Source of the DNA: Megascapheus bottae | Taxonomy: Eukaryota > Chordata > Mammalia > Rodentia > Geomyidae | DNA: 64,000 nucleotides | Assembly (NCBI GenBank): GCA_024803745.1 | Contig: JANJXV010000049.1 | Span: 2,431,001 to 2,495,000, forward strand | Direction: 5' to 3' | In this document: one piece after another, positions 34,000 to 44,760 of the stretch | How positions within the stretch are numbered: the stretch's first letter is position 1 | Layout: every line of letters begins with the position of its first letter | Notes under the pieces: model-generated | Told to the model about the DNA's origin: nothing | The model's input: only the letters and a program-made list of their open reading frames with translations | Database searches by the model: none | Made by a program: the position numbers and the translations under genes

Positions 34000-36900
34000 T
34001 TAGCATTAAGTTTAGGTTTAGGGTTAAAGTAAGGATAAGGGTAAGGGTTACGGTTAGGGTTAGGGTTGCGGTTAGGGTTAGGGGATATGGTTAGGGTTAG
34101 CATAAGTTTTCGGGATAGGGTAAGGATAAGTGTTAGGGTTAGGGTTAGGGTTAGGTTTAGGGTAAGTGTTAGGCTTAGGTTTAGGGTCAGAGTAAGGGTA
34201 AGTGTTAGGGTTAGGGTTAGGGTTAGGGTTAGGGTTAGGGTAAGGGTTAGGGTTAGGGTAGGGGTAAGGGTTAATGTTATGATTAGAGTTATGGTTAGGG
34301 TAAGGGTTAGGGTTAGGATAAGGGTAAGGGTTAGGGTTAGCGTTAGGGTTAGGGTAAGGGTAAGGGTTAGGTTTAGGGTAAGGGTAAGGGTTAGGGTTAG
34401 GATTAGTTTTAGGGTTAGGGTTAGGGTAAGGGTAAGGGTTAGGGTTAAGTTTAGGGTTAGGGTTATGGTTAGGTTTAGGGTAAGGGTAAGGATTAGGGTT
34501 AGGATTAGGGTTAGGGTTCGGGTAAGGGTTAGGGTTAGGATTATGGTTAGGTTTACTGTTACGGTTAGGGTTAAGGTAAGATAAGGGTTAGGTTTAGGGT
34601 TAGCTTTAGGTTACGGGTTAGGGTTAGCTTTAGGGTAAGGGTAAGGTTTATGGTTAGGGTTAGGGATAGGATTAGGTTAAGGATAAGGGTTAGGGTTAGG
34701 GTTAGGAATAGGTTTAGGGTAAGGGTTAGGGTTAGGTTTAGGGTAATGGTAAGGGTAAGGTTTAGGGTTAGGTTTAGGGTTAGGGTTAGGGTTAGGGTAA
34801 GGGTTAGGGTTAGGGTTAGCTATAGGGTTAGGTTTAGGGTTAGGGTAAGGGTAAGGGTTAGGGTTAGGGTTATGGTAAGGGTTAGGTTTAGGGTTAGGGT
34901 TATAGTTAGGATTAGGGTTAGGTTAAGGGTAAGGTTTAGGGTGAGGGTTATTGTTAGTGTTAGGGTCAGGGTAAAGGTTACGGTTAGGGGTTTGGGTTAG
35001 TGTTAGGATTAGGGTAAGGGTTAGGTTTAGTGTTAGGGTTAAGGTTAGGATAAGGGTTAGGGTTAGTGTTAGGGTTAGGGTTAGGGTTGGGTAAGGGTTA
35101 GGGTTAGGGTTACGGTTAGGTTAAGGGTAAGTGTTAGGGTTAGGGTTAGAGTTAGGGTTAGGGTTAGGGTAAGGTTTAGCGTTAGGGTTAGGTTTAGTGT
35201 TTGGGTTAAGTTTAGGATTAGGGTAAGGTTTAGGGTTAGGGTTAGGTTTAGAGTAAGGGTATGTTTTAGGGTTAGGGTTAGTGTTTGGGTTAGGGTTAGG
35301 TTAAGGATTATTGTTAGAGTTAGGGTTAGGGTTATGGTTAGATTTAGGTTTAGGGTTAGGGTAAGGGTAAGGTTTAGGTTTAGGGTTAGGTTTAGTGTTT
35401 GAGTTAAGTTTAGGATTAGGATAAGGGTTAGGGTTATGGTTAGGGTTAGGGTAAGGGTATGTTTTAGGGTTAGGGTTAGGGTTTGGGTTACTGTTTGGTT
35501 AAGGGTAAAGGTTAGGGATAGGGTTAGGATTAGGTTTAGGGTAAGGGTTAGTGTTAGGTTTAGAGTAAGTGTAAGGGTAAGGTTTAGGGTTATGGTTAGT
35601 GTTAGGTTAGGGTTATGGTAAGGGTGAGGGTTAGGGTTAGGTTTAGGGTTAGGGTAAGGTTAAGGGTTAGGGTTAGTGTTAGGTTAAGGGTTAGGGTTAG
35701 GATTAGGGTTAGGGTTCGGGTAAGGGTTAGGGTTAGGATTATTGTTAGGTTTACTGTTAGGGTTAGGGTAAGGGTAAGTGTTAGGGTTAGTGGTAGGGTT
35801 AGGTTTAGTGTTGGAGTTAAGGTTAGGCTTAGGATAAGGGTTAGTGGAAGGGTTTGGGTTATGTTTAGGGTTAGGTTAAGGATTAGGTTAGGGTTAGAGT
35901 TACGGTTAGGTTAAGGGTATATGTTAGGGTTAGGGTTAGGGTAAGGGTAAGTGTTAGGGTTAAGGTTAGTGTTAGGGTTAGGGTTAGGGTTAGGGTAAGG
36001 GTAAGTGTTAATGTTATGATTAGAGTTAGGGTTAGGGTAAGGGTTTGGGTTAGGGTAAGGGTAAGGGTTAGGGTTAGCGTTAGGGTTAGGGTGAGGGTAA
36101 GGGTTAGGTTTAGGGTTAGGTTTAGGGTAAGGGTAAGGGTTAGGGTTAGGATTAGGTTTAGGGTTAGGGTTAGGGTAAGGGTAAGGGTTAGGGTTAAGTT
36201 TAGGGTTACGGTTAGGTTTAGGGTTAGGGTTAGGTTTAGGGTAAGGGTAAGGGTTAGGGTTAGGATTAGGGTTAGGGTTCGGGTAAGAATTAGGATTAGG
36301 ATTATTGTTAGGTTTACTGTTAGGGTTAGGGTAAGGGTAAGTGTTACGGTTAGGGGTAGGGTTAGGTTTAGTGTTGGAGTTAAGGTTAGGCTTAGGGTAA
36401 GGGTTAGGGTAAGGGTTTGGATTATGTTTAGGGTTAGGTTAAGGCTTAGGTTAGGGTTAGGGTTACGGTTAGGGTAAGGGTATATCTTAGGGTTAGGGTT
36501 ATGGTTAGTGTTAGGGTTAGCATTAGGGTAAGGGTAAGGGTAAGGGATAGGGTTAGGGTTAGGGTTAAGGTAAGGATAAGGGTTAGGTTTAGGGTTAGGT
36601 TTAGGTTAAGGGTTAGGGTTAGGATTAGGGTAAGGGTAAGGTTTAGGGTTAGGGTTAGGGATAGGGTTAGGTTAAGGATAAGGGTTCGGATTAGGGTTAG
36701 GAATAGGTTTAGGGTAAGGGTTAGGGTTAGGTTTAGAGTAATGGTAAGGGTAAGGTTTAGAGTTAGGGTTAGGGTTAGGGTAAGGGTTAAGGTTAGGGTA
36801 AGGGTAAGACTTAGGGTTAGGGTTAGGTTTAGGTTTAGGGTTAGGGTTAGGGATAGCGTTACTGGTTAGGGTTAGGGTTAGAGTTAGGGTAAGGGTAAGG

Positions 36901-37420
36901 GTTAGGGTTAGGGTTGGGTTTAGGGTTAGGGTTAGGGTTAGGGTAATGTTAAGGGTTAGGGGTAGGGTTAGGGTAAGGGTAAGGGTTAGGGTTAGGGTTG
37001 GGTAGGTGTTAGGTTTAGAGTTACAGTTAGGTTAAGGTTAAGTGTTAGGGTTAGGGTTAGAGTTATGGTCAGGGTTAGGGTTAGAGTTAGGGTTAGGGTA
37101 AGGGTAAGGTTTAGGTTTAGGATTAGGGTTAGGGTTCGGTTAAGGGTTAGGGTTAGGGTTAGGGTTAGATTTAGGGTTAGGGTTAGGGTAAGGGTAAGGT
37201 TGAGGGTTAGGGTTAGGTTTAGTGTTTGGGTTAAGTTTAGGATTAGGATAAGGGTTAGGGTTACGGTTAGGGTTAGGGAAGGGTATGTTTTAGGGTTAGG
37301 GTTAGGGTTTGGGTTAGGGTTAGGTTAAGGATAAGTGTTAGGGATAGCGTTAGGATTAGTTTTAGGGTAAGGGTTAAGGTTAGGTTTAGGTTAAGGGTAA
37401 GGGAAAAGTTTAGGGTTATG
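34000..37420 (+). repeat. Family A HOR, two tandem ~1.74 kb units
   Basis: TTAATGTTATGATTAGAG lies at about 34,273 and 36,010 (offset 1737). Each copy is followed by TTAGCGTTAGGG, a run of GTTAAGTTTAGGG and GTTCGGGTAAG words, then TTTACTGTTA (34,552, 35,750 and 36,312) and TAGGAATAGG (34,705 and 36,703). These match 8.9-13.3 kb in the left A block. One TCAGGG box lies at 34,962. Confidence 0.72.
34081..34120 (+). other. Non-telomeric word GCATAAGTTTTCGGGATAGG
   Basis: At 34,100-34,119, just after TTAGGGGATATGG. It sits about 100 bases after the only GCATTAAG box of the A block (33,995-34,014), at the boundary between the long A unit (to 33,930) and the 1.74 kb A units. This suggests a junction scar, but that is an inference. 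Confidence 0.5.
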
Positions 37421-37499
37421 TTTAGGGTTAGGGTTAGGTTAGGGTAAGGGTAAGGGTTAGGGTTAGGGTTAGGTTTAGGGTTAGGGTAAGGGTAAGAGT

Positions 37500-37940
37500 T
37501 AGGGTTAGGTTGATGTTAAGGGTTAGGGTTAGTGTTAGGGTTAGGGTTAGTGTTAGAGTTAGGGTTAGGGTTAGGTAAAGTGTAAGGGTTAGGGTGAGGT
37601 TTAGGGTTAGGGTTACGGTCAGGGTAAGGGTTAAGGTTAGGGGTTAGGGTTAGGTTTAGGGTAAGGGTTAGGGTTAGTGTTAGGGTTAGGGTTGGGGAAG
37701 GGTTAGGTTTAGGGTTAGGTTTAGGGTAAGGGTTAGGGTTACGGTTACGGTTAGGTTAAGGGTAAATGTTACGGTTAGGGTTAGAGCTAGGGTTAGGGTA
37801 AGGATAAGGGTTAGCGTTAGGGTTAGTTTTAGGGTTCGGGTTAGGGTTAGGGTAAGGGTAAGGGTAAGAGTTAGGGTTAGGAATAGGGTTAGGGTTAGGG
37901 TTAGGGTTAGCGTTAGGGTTAGGGTTACGGTTAGGGTACA
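37500..37940 (+). repeat. Segment shared with 23,080-23,450, copy 2
   Basis: Same ordered markers as the partner, including GGGTTGGGGAAGGG (37,688) and GTTAAGGGTAAATGTTA (37,755). It contains the rightmost TCAGGG box of the window at 37,617 and marks the right limit of recognisable A/B sequence. Confidence 0.75.
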
Positions 37941-39599
37941 TGTTAGGGTTAGGGTGAGGGTTAAGGTAAGGTGTAGGTTTAGGGTTAGGGTTAGGGTAAG
38001 GGTAAAGTTTAGGGTTGGGGTTAGGATTAACTTTAGGGATAGAATTAGGGTTAGGGTTTGGATAAGGGTTAGGGTTAGGGTTAGGGTTACGGTTAGGGAA
38101 AGGGTAAGTGTTAGTGTTAGGGTTAGTGTTAGGGTAAGGGTTAGGGTTAGGTTAGGGTTAGGTTTAGGGTTAGGGTTTGGGTTAGGGATAGGTTTACGGT
38201 TAGGGTTAGGGTTATGGTAAGGGTTAGGGCTAGGGTTAGTTTTAGGGGTAAGTTTATGGTTAGCGTTAGGGTAAGGGTAAGGATTAGCTTAGGGTTAGGG
38301 TTAGGGTAAGGGTTAGGGTTAGGGTTAGGTTAGGGTAACGTAAGGGTAAGTGTTAGGATTACGTTTAGGGTTAAGGTTAGGGTAAGGATAAGTGATAGGT
38401 TTAATGTTAGCGTTCGGTTTAGGGTTAGGGTTAGGGTTAGGGAGTAGGGAAAGGATAAGTGTTAGGGTTAGGTTTAGGGTTAGGGTTAGGGTTAAGTTTA
38501 TGGTTAGGTTACGGTAATGGTAAGAGTTAGGGTTAGGTTTAGTGTTATTGTTAGGGTACGGGTAAGAGTTAGGGTTAGTTTTAGGGTTAGGTTTAGTGTT
38601 AGGGTTTGGTTAGGGATAGGTTTAGGTTTAGGGTTAGGGTAGGGTTAGGGTAAGGGTAAGGGTTAGGGTTAGGATAAGGGTTAGGGTTAGTGTAAGGGTT
38701 AGGTTTAGGGTTAGGGTTAGATTTAGGTTTAGGGTTAGGGTAAGGGTAAGGGTTAGGTTTAGAGTTAGGGGTAGGGTTAGGGTAAAGGTTAGGGCAAGGG
38801 TTAGGGTTAGAATTAAATTTAGGGTTAGGTTAAGGATAAGGGTTAGATTAGGGTTAGGGTTAGTGTCCGGTAAAGGTTAGAGTTAGGGGTTAGGTTTAAA
38901 GTTAGGGTTCGGGTAAGGGTTACGTTTAGGGGTTAGTTTTAAGGTTAGGGTAAGGGTTAGGGTTAGTGTTAGGGTTAGGGTTAGGGTAAGGGTTAGGGTT
39001 AGGGTAAGGGTAAGTGTTAGTGTTAGGGTTAGGGTTAGGGTAAGGTTTAGGGTTAGGGTTAGGGTTAGGTTTAAGGTTGGGGTTAAGGTTAGGGTTAGGG
39101 TTAGTGTAAGGGTAACGGTTAGGGTTAGGGTTAGGGTTAGGTTTAGGGTTAGGATAAGGGGAAGGGTTAGGGTTAGGTTTAGTGTTAGGGCTTACTGTTA
39201 GAGTTAGGTTTAGGGGTAGGGTTAGAGTAAAGGTAAGGGGTAGGGTTAGGTATATGTTTAGGGTTAGGGTTAGGTTTATGGTTAGGGTTAGGGTAAGTGT
39301 AGGGTTAGGGTTTGGGTTAGGGCTAGGGTTAAGGTTAGGTTTAGGGTTAGGGTAAGGGTAAGGGTTAGGTTAGGGTTAGTGTTAGGGTTAGGGTTAGGGT
39401 AAGGGTTAGGGTTAGGGTTAGCGTTAGGTTCAGGGTTAGGGTTAGGTTTAGGGTTAGGTTAAGGGTAAGGGTTAGGGATAAGGTTAGGTTTAGGGTTAGG
39501 GTAAGGGGAAGGGTTAGTGTTAGGTTTAGGTTTAGGGTTAGCGTAAGGGTAAGGCATAGGTTTAGGCTTAGGGTTAGGTTTAGGTTTAGGGTTAGGGTT

Positions 39600-39940
39600 A
39601 GGGTTAGGGAAAGGATAAGGGTTAATGTTAAGGTTAGGTTTAGGGTTAGGGTTAGGGTAAGGGTTAGGGTTAAGGTTAGGGTTAGGGTTAGGTTTAGGGT
39701 AAGGGTAAGGGTTAGGGTTAGGTGTAGGGTTAGGGTTAGGGTAAGGGTAAGGGTTAGGGTTAGGGTTAGGGTTAGGGAAAGGATAAGGGTTACGGTTAAG
39801 GTTAGGTTTAGGGTTAGGATTAGGGTTAAGGTTAAGGTTAGGTTTAGGGTAAGGGTAAGGTTTAGAGTTAGGTTTAGGGTTAGGTTTAGATTAATGGTAA
39901 GAGTTAGGGTTAGGGTTAGGGTTAGGTTTAGGGTTAGGGT
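39600..39940 (+). repeat. 168 bp tandem duplication
   Basis: GGGAAAGGATAAGGGTTA followed by GTTAAGGTTAGGTTTAGGG occurs at 39,607 and 39,775, exactly 168 (28 hexamers) apart. The copies then share GGGTTAAGG and GGTTTAGGGTAAGGGTAAGG. Confidence 0.75.
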
Positions 39941-40454
39941 TAGGGTTAGGGTAAGGGAAAGGGTTAGGGTTAAGTTTAGGTTTAGGGTTAGGTTTAGGGT
40001 TAGGGTTAGGGTTAAGCTTAGGTTTAGGGTAAGGGTTAGGGTTAGGGGTCACGGTTAGGGTTAAGAATAGGGTTAGGGTTAGGTTTAGGTTTAGGTTTAG
40101 GTTTAGCGTTACGGTTAGGGTTAGGGTTAGGATTAGTGTAAGGGTATCTGTTAGGGTATGTGTTAGGGATAGGGTTAGTGTTAGCGTTAGGGTAAGGGTA
40201 AGAGTAGGTTTAGGGTTAGGGTTAGGGTTAAGGTAAGGGTAAGGGTTAGGGTTAGTTTTAGGGTTAGATTTAGGGTAAGGGTTAGGGTTAGGGTTAGGGT
40301 TAGGGTAAGGGTAGGGTTAGGTTTAGGGTTAGGGTTAGGGATTTGGGTTAGGGTTAGGGTTAGGGTTAGGATTAGGGTAAGGGTTAGGGTTAGGGGTTAG
40401 AGTTAGTGTTAGGGTTAGGTTAAGGGTTAGGGTTAGTGTTATGGTTAGGATTAG

Positions 40455-40625
40455 GGTTAGCATTTTGTGTTAGGGTTACTGTTAGGGTTACTGTTAGGGT
40501 TAGGGTTAGGGTTAGGGTTAGCGTTTGTTTAGGGTAAGGTTTAGGGTAAAGGTTAGGGTTAGGGTAAGGGTAAGGGTTAGCATTATGTGCTAGGGTTACT
40601 GTTAGGGTTAGGGTTAGGTTTAAGG
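40455..40625 (+). repeat. 120 bp tandem pair with a GCATTTTGTG word
   Basis: GCATTTTGTGTTAGGG at 40,460 and GCATTATGTGCTAGGG at 40,580 are each followed by TTACTGTTAGGG. The spacing is 120 (20 hexamers). The word is one of the least telomere-like in the window and I see no other copy. Confidence 0.72.
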
Positions 40626-42189
40626 TGATTGTTAGGGTTGGGTAAGGGTAAGGGTTAGGGTTAGGTTTAGGGTTAGGTTTAGGGTAAGGGTACGGGTTAA
40701 GGTTAGGGTTAGGGTTAGGTTTAGGGTTAGGGTTTGGGTTAGGGTTAGGGTTAGGGTAAGGGTAAGAATTAGAGTTAGGATTAGTGTTACGGTGAGGGTA
40801 AGGGTTAGGGTTAGTGTTAGGGGTTAGGGTTAGGGTTAGGGTAAGGGTTAGGGATAGGTTTATGGTTAGGGTTAGAGTTAGTGTTGGGGTTAAGGTTCGG
40901 GTTAGGTTTAGGGTAAGAGTAAGGGTTAGGATTAGGGTTAGGGTTAGGGTTAGAGTTAGGGTTAGGGTAAGTGTATGGGTTAGGGTTAGGGTTAGGTTTA
41001 GGTTTAGGGTTAGGGTTTGGGTAAGGGTTAGGGTTAGGGTTAGGGTAGGTTTAGAAAAAGGGTATGGGATAGGGGTAGGGTTAGGGTTAGGGTAAGGATT
41101 GGTGTTAGGTTTTGGGTTAGGGTATGTGTTAGGTTTAGGGTTATGGTTAGCATTAAGTTTAGGGTTAGGGTTAGCGTAAGGATAAGGGTAAAGTTTAGGG
41201 TTAGGGTTTTGGTTACGGTTAGGGTTAGGGGTTAGGGTTAGTCTTAGGTTTAGGGTTACGGTCAGGGTAAGGATAAGAGTTAGGGTTAGGGTTAAGGTTA
41301 GGTTTAGGGTTAAGATTGAGGTTAGGGTTAGGGTTAGAGTAAGGTTTAGGGTTAGGGTTAGGGTAAGGGTTAGGGTTATGGTTAGGGTAAGGGTAAGCGT
41401 AAGTGTTAGGGTTAGGGTTAGGTTTAGGGTAAGGTTTAGGGTTAGGGTTAGGAAAAGGGTAAGGGTTAGCGTCAGGGTTAGGGTTAAGGTTAGGGTTAGG
41501 GTTAGGGTTAGAGTTAGGGTTAAGGTTGAGGTTAGGGTTAGGGTGACAGTAAGGTTTAGGGTTAGAGTTAGGTTTAGGGTTGGGTTTAAGGTTGGGGTTA
41601 GGGTTAGGTTAAGGGTAAGGGTTAGGGTTAGGGTTAGGGTAAGGGTTGGGGTTAGGGTAAGCGTTAGGGTTAGGGTTAGGGTTAGGTTAGGGTTAGGGTT
41701 AGGGTTAGGGTTAGGTTTAGGGTTAGAGTTAGGGTTAGGGTTAGGGTTAGGTTTAGGGAGAGGTTAGGGTTAGGGTTAGGGTTAGAGTTAGGTTTAGGTT
41801 TAGGGTTAGGGTTAGGGTTAGGGTTACGGTTAGGTTAAATGCAAGTGTAAGGGTTAAGCTTAGGTTTAGGGTTAGGGTTTGTGTTAGGTTAGGGTTAGGG
41901 TTAGGGTTAGGGTAAGGGTTATGGTTAGGGTAAGGGTTAGGGTTAGGGTTAGGTTTAGAGTTAGGTGTTACGGTTACAGTTAGGTTTAGGGTCAGGGTTA
42001 GGGTTAGGGTTAGGGTTTAGGTTAGGGTTAGGGTTAGGTTTAGGGTTAATGTAAGGGTTAGGGTTAGGGTTAGGGTTAGGATAAGGGTAAGTGTTAGGGT
42101 TAGGGTTAGGGTTAGGGTTAGGGTTAGGTTTAGAGTTAGGGGTTAGGGTTAGTGTTAGAGTTAGGGTTAGGGTTAGGGTTAGGGTAAGG

Positions 42190-43005
42190 GTAAGGGTTAA
42201 GTTTAGGGTTAATATTAGGTTTAGGTTTAGGGTTAGGGTTAGGGTAAGAATAAGGGTTAGGGTTAAGGTCAGGGTTAGGTTTATGGTTAGCTTTAAGGTT
42301 AGGGTTAGGGTGAGGGTAATGGTAAGGGTTAGGGTTAGGGTAAGCGTTAGGGTTAGGATAATTGTTAGGGTTAGGGTTAGGGTAAGTGTTAGGGTAAGGG
42401 TTAGTGTTAGGGTTAGGGTAAGAGTAAGTTTAGGGTAAGGGTTAGGGTTACGGTTAGGGTAAGTGTTAGGGTAAGGGTAGGGTTAGGGTTAGGTTTAGGT
42501 TTGGGGTTCAGGTAATGTTATGGTTAGGGTAAGGGTAAGGTTAGGGTTAGGGTTAGGGTAAGTGTTAGGGTTAGGGTTAGGGTTAGGGTAAGGGTAAGGG
42601 TTAAGTTTAGGGTTAATATTAGGTTTAGGGTTAGGGTTAGGGTTAGGGTAAGAATAAGGGTTAGGGTTAAGGTCAGGGTTAGGTTTATGGTTAGCTTTAA
42701 GGTTAGGGTTAGGGTGAGGGTAATGGTAAGGGTTAGGGTTAGGGTAAGCGTTAGGGTTAGGGTAATTGTTAGGGTTAGGGTTAGGGTAAGTGTTAGGGTA
42801 AGGGTTAGGTTAGGGTTAGGGTAAGAGTAAGTTTAGGGTAAGGTTAGGGTTACGGTTAGGGTAAGTGTTAGGGTAAGGGTAGGGTTAGGGTTAGGTTTAG
42901 GTTTGGGGTTCAGGTAATGTTATGGTTAGGGTAAGGGTAAGGTTAGGGTTAGGGTTAGGGTAAGTGTTAGGGTTAGGGTTAGGGTTAGGGTAAGGGTAAG
43001 GGTTA
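42190..43005 (+). repeat. 402-404 bp tandem duplication, near identical
   Basis: Copies lie at about 42,190-42,595 and 42,596-43,005. GGTTAATATTAGG lies at 42,208 and 42,612, AAGAATAAGGG near 42,246 and 42,650, GGTCAGGGTTAGG near 42,267 and 42,671, and TTCAGGTAATGTTATGG at 42,508 and 42,910. Differences are few (small indels and single changes such as GGATAATTG versus GGGTAATTG). Diverged single relatives of the TTCAGGTAATGTTA word lie at about 43,886 and 51,779. Confidence 0.85.
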
Positions 43006-44760
43006 GGGTTAGGGTTAGGGTTTGGGTTAGGGGTTAGGGTTAGGGTTCGGTTTAGGGTTAGGTTTTGGGTAAGGGTAAGAGTTAGGTTTAGGGTTCGGGT
43101 TAGGTTTAGGGTTAGGGTTAGGGTAATGGTTAGGTTTCGGGTTAGGGTTAGCGTTAAGGTTGACGTTAGGGTTAAGTTTAGGGTAAGGGTTAGGGTTAGG
43201 GTTAAGGTTGAGGTAGGGTTACGGTTAGGGATAGGGTACGGGTTAGGGTTAGGGTAAAGGTTAATGTTAGGGTTAGGGTTAGGGTAAGGGTAAGGGATAG
43301 GGTTAGGGTTAGGGTTAAGGTTGATGTTAGGGTTAGGGTTAGAGTAAGGTTTAGTGTTAGGGTTAGGGTTAGGGTTAGGGTTAGGGTTAGGGTTAGGGTT
43401 AATGTTGACGTTAGGGTTAGGGTTATAGTAAGGTTTAGGGTTAGGGTTAGGGTAAGGGTTAGAGTTAGTGTTAAGGTTGAGGTAGGGTTACGGTTAGGGT
43501 TAGGGTACGGGTTAGGGTTAGGGTTATGGTTAGGGTTAGGTTTAGGGTTAGTGTTATGGTTAGGGGTTAGGGTTAGTGTTAGGGTTAGGTTAAGGGTTAG
43601 GGTTAGGGTTAGGTTTAGGATTAGAGTTAGGGAAAGGGTAAGGGTGAGGGTTAGGGTTAGGGTTAATGTTAGGGTTAGGGTTAGGGTTAGGGTTCACTTT
43701 GAGGTTAGGGTTAGGGTTAAAGTAAGGTTTAGGGTTAAGGTTATTCTTAGACTTAGGTTTAGGGTTAGATTTAGGGTTAGGGTTAGGGTAAGGGTAAGAG
43801 AAAGTTTAGCGTAATGGTTAGGGTTACGGTTAGGGTAAGTGTTAGTGTAGGGTTTAGGGTTAGGGTTAGGTTTAGGTTTGGGATTCAGGTAATGTTAGGG
43901 TTAGGGTAAGGGTAAGGGTTAGGGTTAGGGTTAGGTTTAGGGTTTGGGTTAGCGGTTAGGGTTAATGTTAGGTTTAGGGCTAGAGTTTGGGTAACGGTAA
44001 GAGTTAGGTTTAGGGTTAGGGTTAGGTTTAGGGTTAGGGTTAGGGTAATTGTTAGGGTTAGGGTTAGGGTTAAGGTTGACGTTAGGGTTAAGGTTAGGGT
44101 AAGGGTTAGGTTTAGGGTTAAGGTTGAGGTAGGGTTACGGTTAGGGTTAGGGTACGTGTTAGGTTTAGGGTTAGGGTAAAGGTTAGGGTTAGGGTTAGGG
44201 TTAGTGTTAGGGTTAGGGTTAGGGTTAGAGTAAGGGTAAGGGATAGGGTTAGGGTTAGGGTTAAGGTTGATGTTAGGGTTAGGGTTAGAGTAAGGTTTAG
44301 TGTTAGGGTTAGGGTTAGGGTTAAGGTTGACTTAGGGTTAGGTTTAGAGTAAGGTTTAGGGTTAGGGTTAGGGTAAGTCTTAGAGTTATGGTTAAGGTTG
44401 AGGTAGGGTTACGGTTAGGGTTAGGGTTAGGGTTAGGGTTAGGGTTAGGGTAAGGGTTAGGGTTAGAGGTTAGGGTTAGTGTTAGTGTTAGGTTAAGGGT
44501 TAGGGTTAGGGTTAGGGTTAGGGTTAGGTTTAGGATTAGAGTTAGGGAAAGAGTAAGCGTGAGGGTTAGGGTTAGTGGTAAGGTTAGGGTTAGGGTTAGG
44601 ATTAGGGTTCAGTTTGAGGTTAGGGTTAGGGTTAGAGTAAGTTTTAGGGTTAGGGTTAATGTAAGGGTTAGGGTTGGGCTTAGGTTTATGGTTAGATTTA
44701 GGGTAGGGTTAGGGTAAGGGTAAAGGTTAGGTTTAGGGTTAGGGTTAATGTTAGGGTAAG
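42900..44760 (+). repeat. Family C ~0.92 kb HOR, two tandem units
   Basis: Unit one is about 42,900-43,850 and unit two about 43,860-44,760. TTCAGGTAATG lies at 42,910 and 43,886, TTGACGTTAGGGTTAAG at 43,157 and 44,074, AAGGTTGATGTTAGGG at 43,318 and 44,264, AGGATTAGAGTTAGGGAAAG near 43,616 and 44,531, and TTCACTTTGAGG/TTCAGTTTGAGG at 43,693 and 44,608. The offset is about 910-976. A third unit lies at 51,760-52,660. Confidence 0.8.

Larger units (their letters stand above)
10..37650 (+). repeat. Shared A/B box, about 25 dispersed copies
   Basis: The box of about 85 bp is, in order, GGTTAAGGGTAAGG, GGGTGAGGGTTA, GGGTCAGGGTAAGGGTTACG and GTTAGGGGTT. Positions of its TCAGGG core by eye: 10, 1410, 2596, 3542, 4566, 5421, 11,361, 13,281, 14,841, 15,490, 16,342, 16,998, 17,874, 18,518, 19,664, 20,308, 22,081, 23,199, 24,978, 25,615, 28,229, 31,201, 32,936, 34,962, 37,617. 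Family A copies end GGGGTTTGGG and family B copies end GGGGTTAGGG. I found none to the right of 37.65 kb. The box is a useful phylogenetic marker of the HOR units; no function is implied. Confidence 0.8.
37940..40800 (+). repeat. Poorly ordered degenerate TTAGGG, A/B to C transition
   Basis: No long-range colinear partner was found by eye. It holds a few odd words (GTGTCCGGTAAAGG at 38,863; GGTTAGAATTAAATTTAGGG near 38,805) and two short tandem duplications described separately. The words GGGAAAGGATAAGGG and TTAAGGTTAGGTTTAGGG near 39,607 and 39,775 resemble family D far to the right. Confidence 0.7.

Noticed and set aside
43150..44420. CpG island or TERRA-type promoter suggested by repeated TTGACG and TTACGG words
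   Set aside because: CpG sites are sparse and come from single G-to-C or similar changes. No GC-rich segment or 29/37 bp-type subtelomeric promoter repeat is present.
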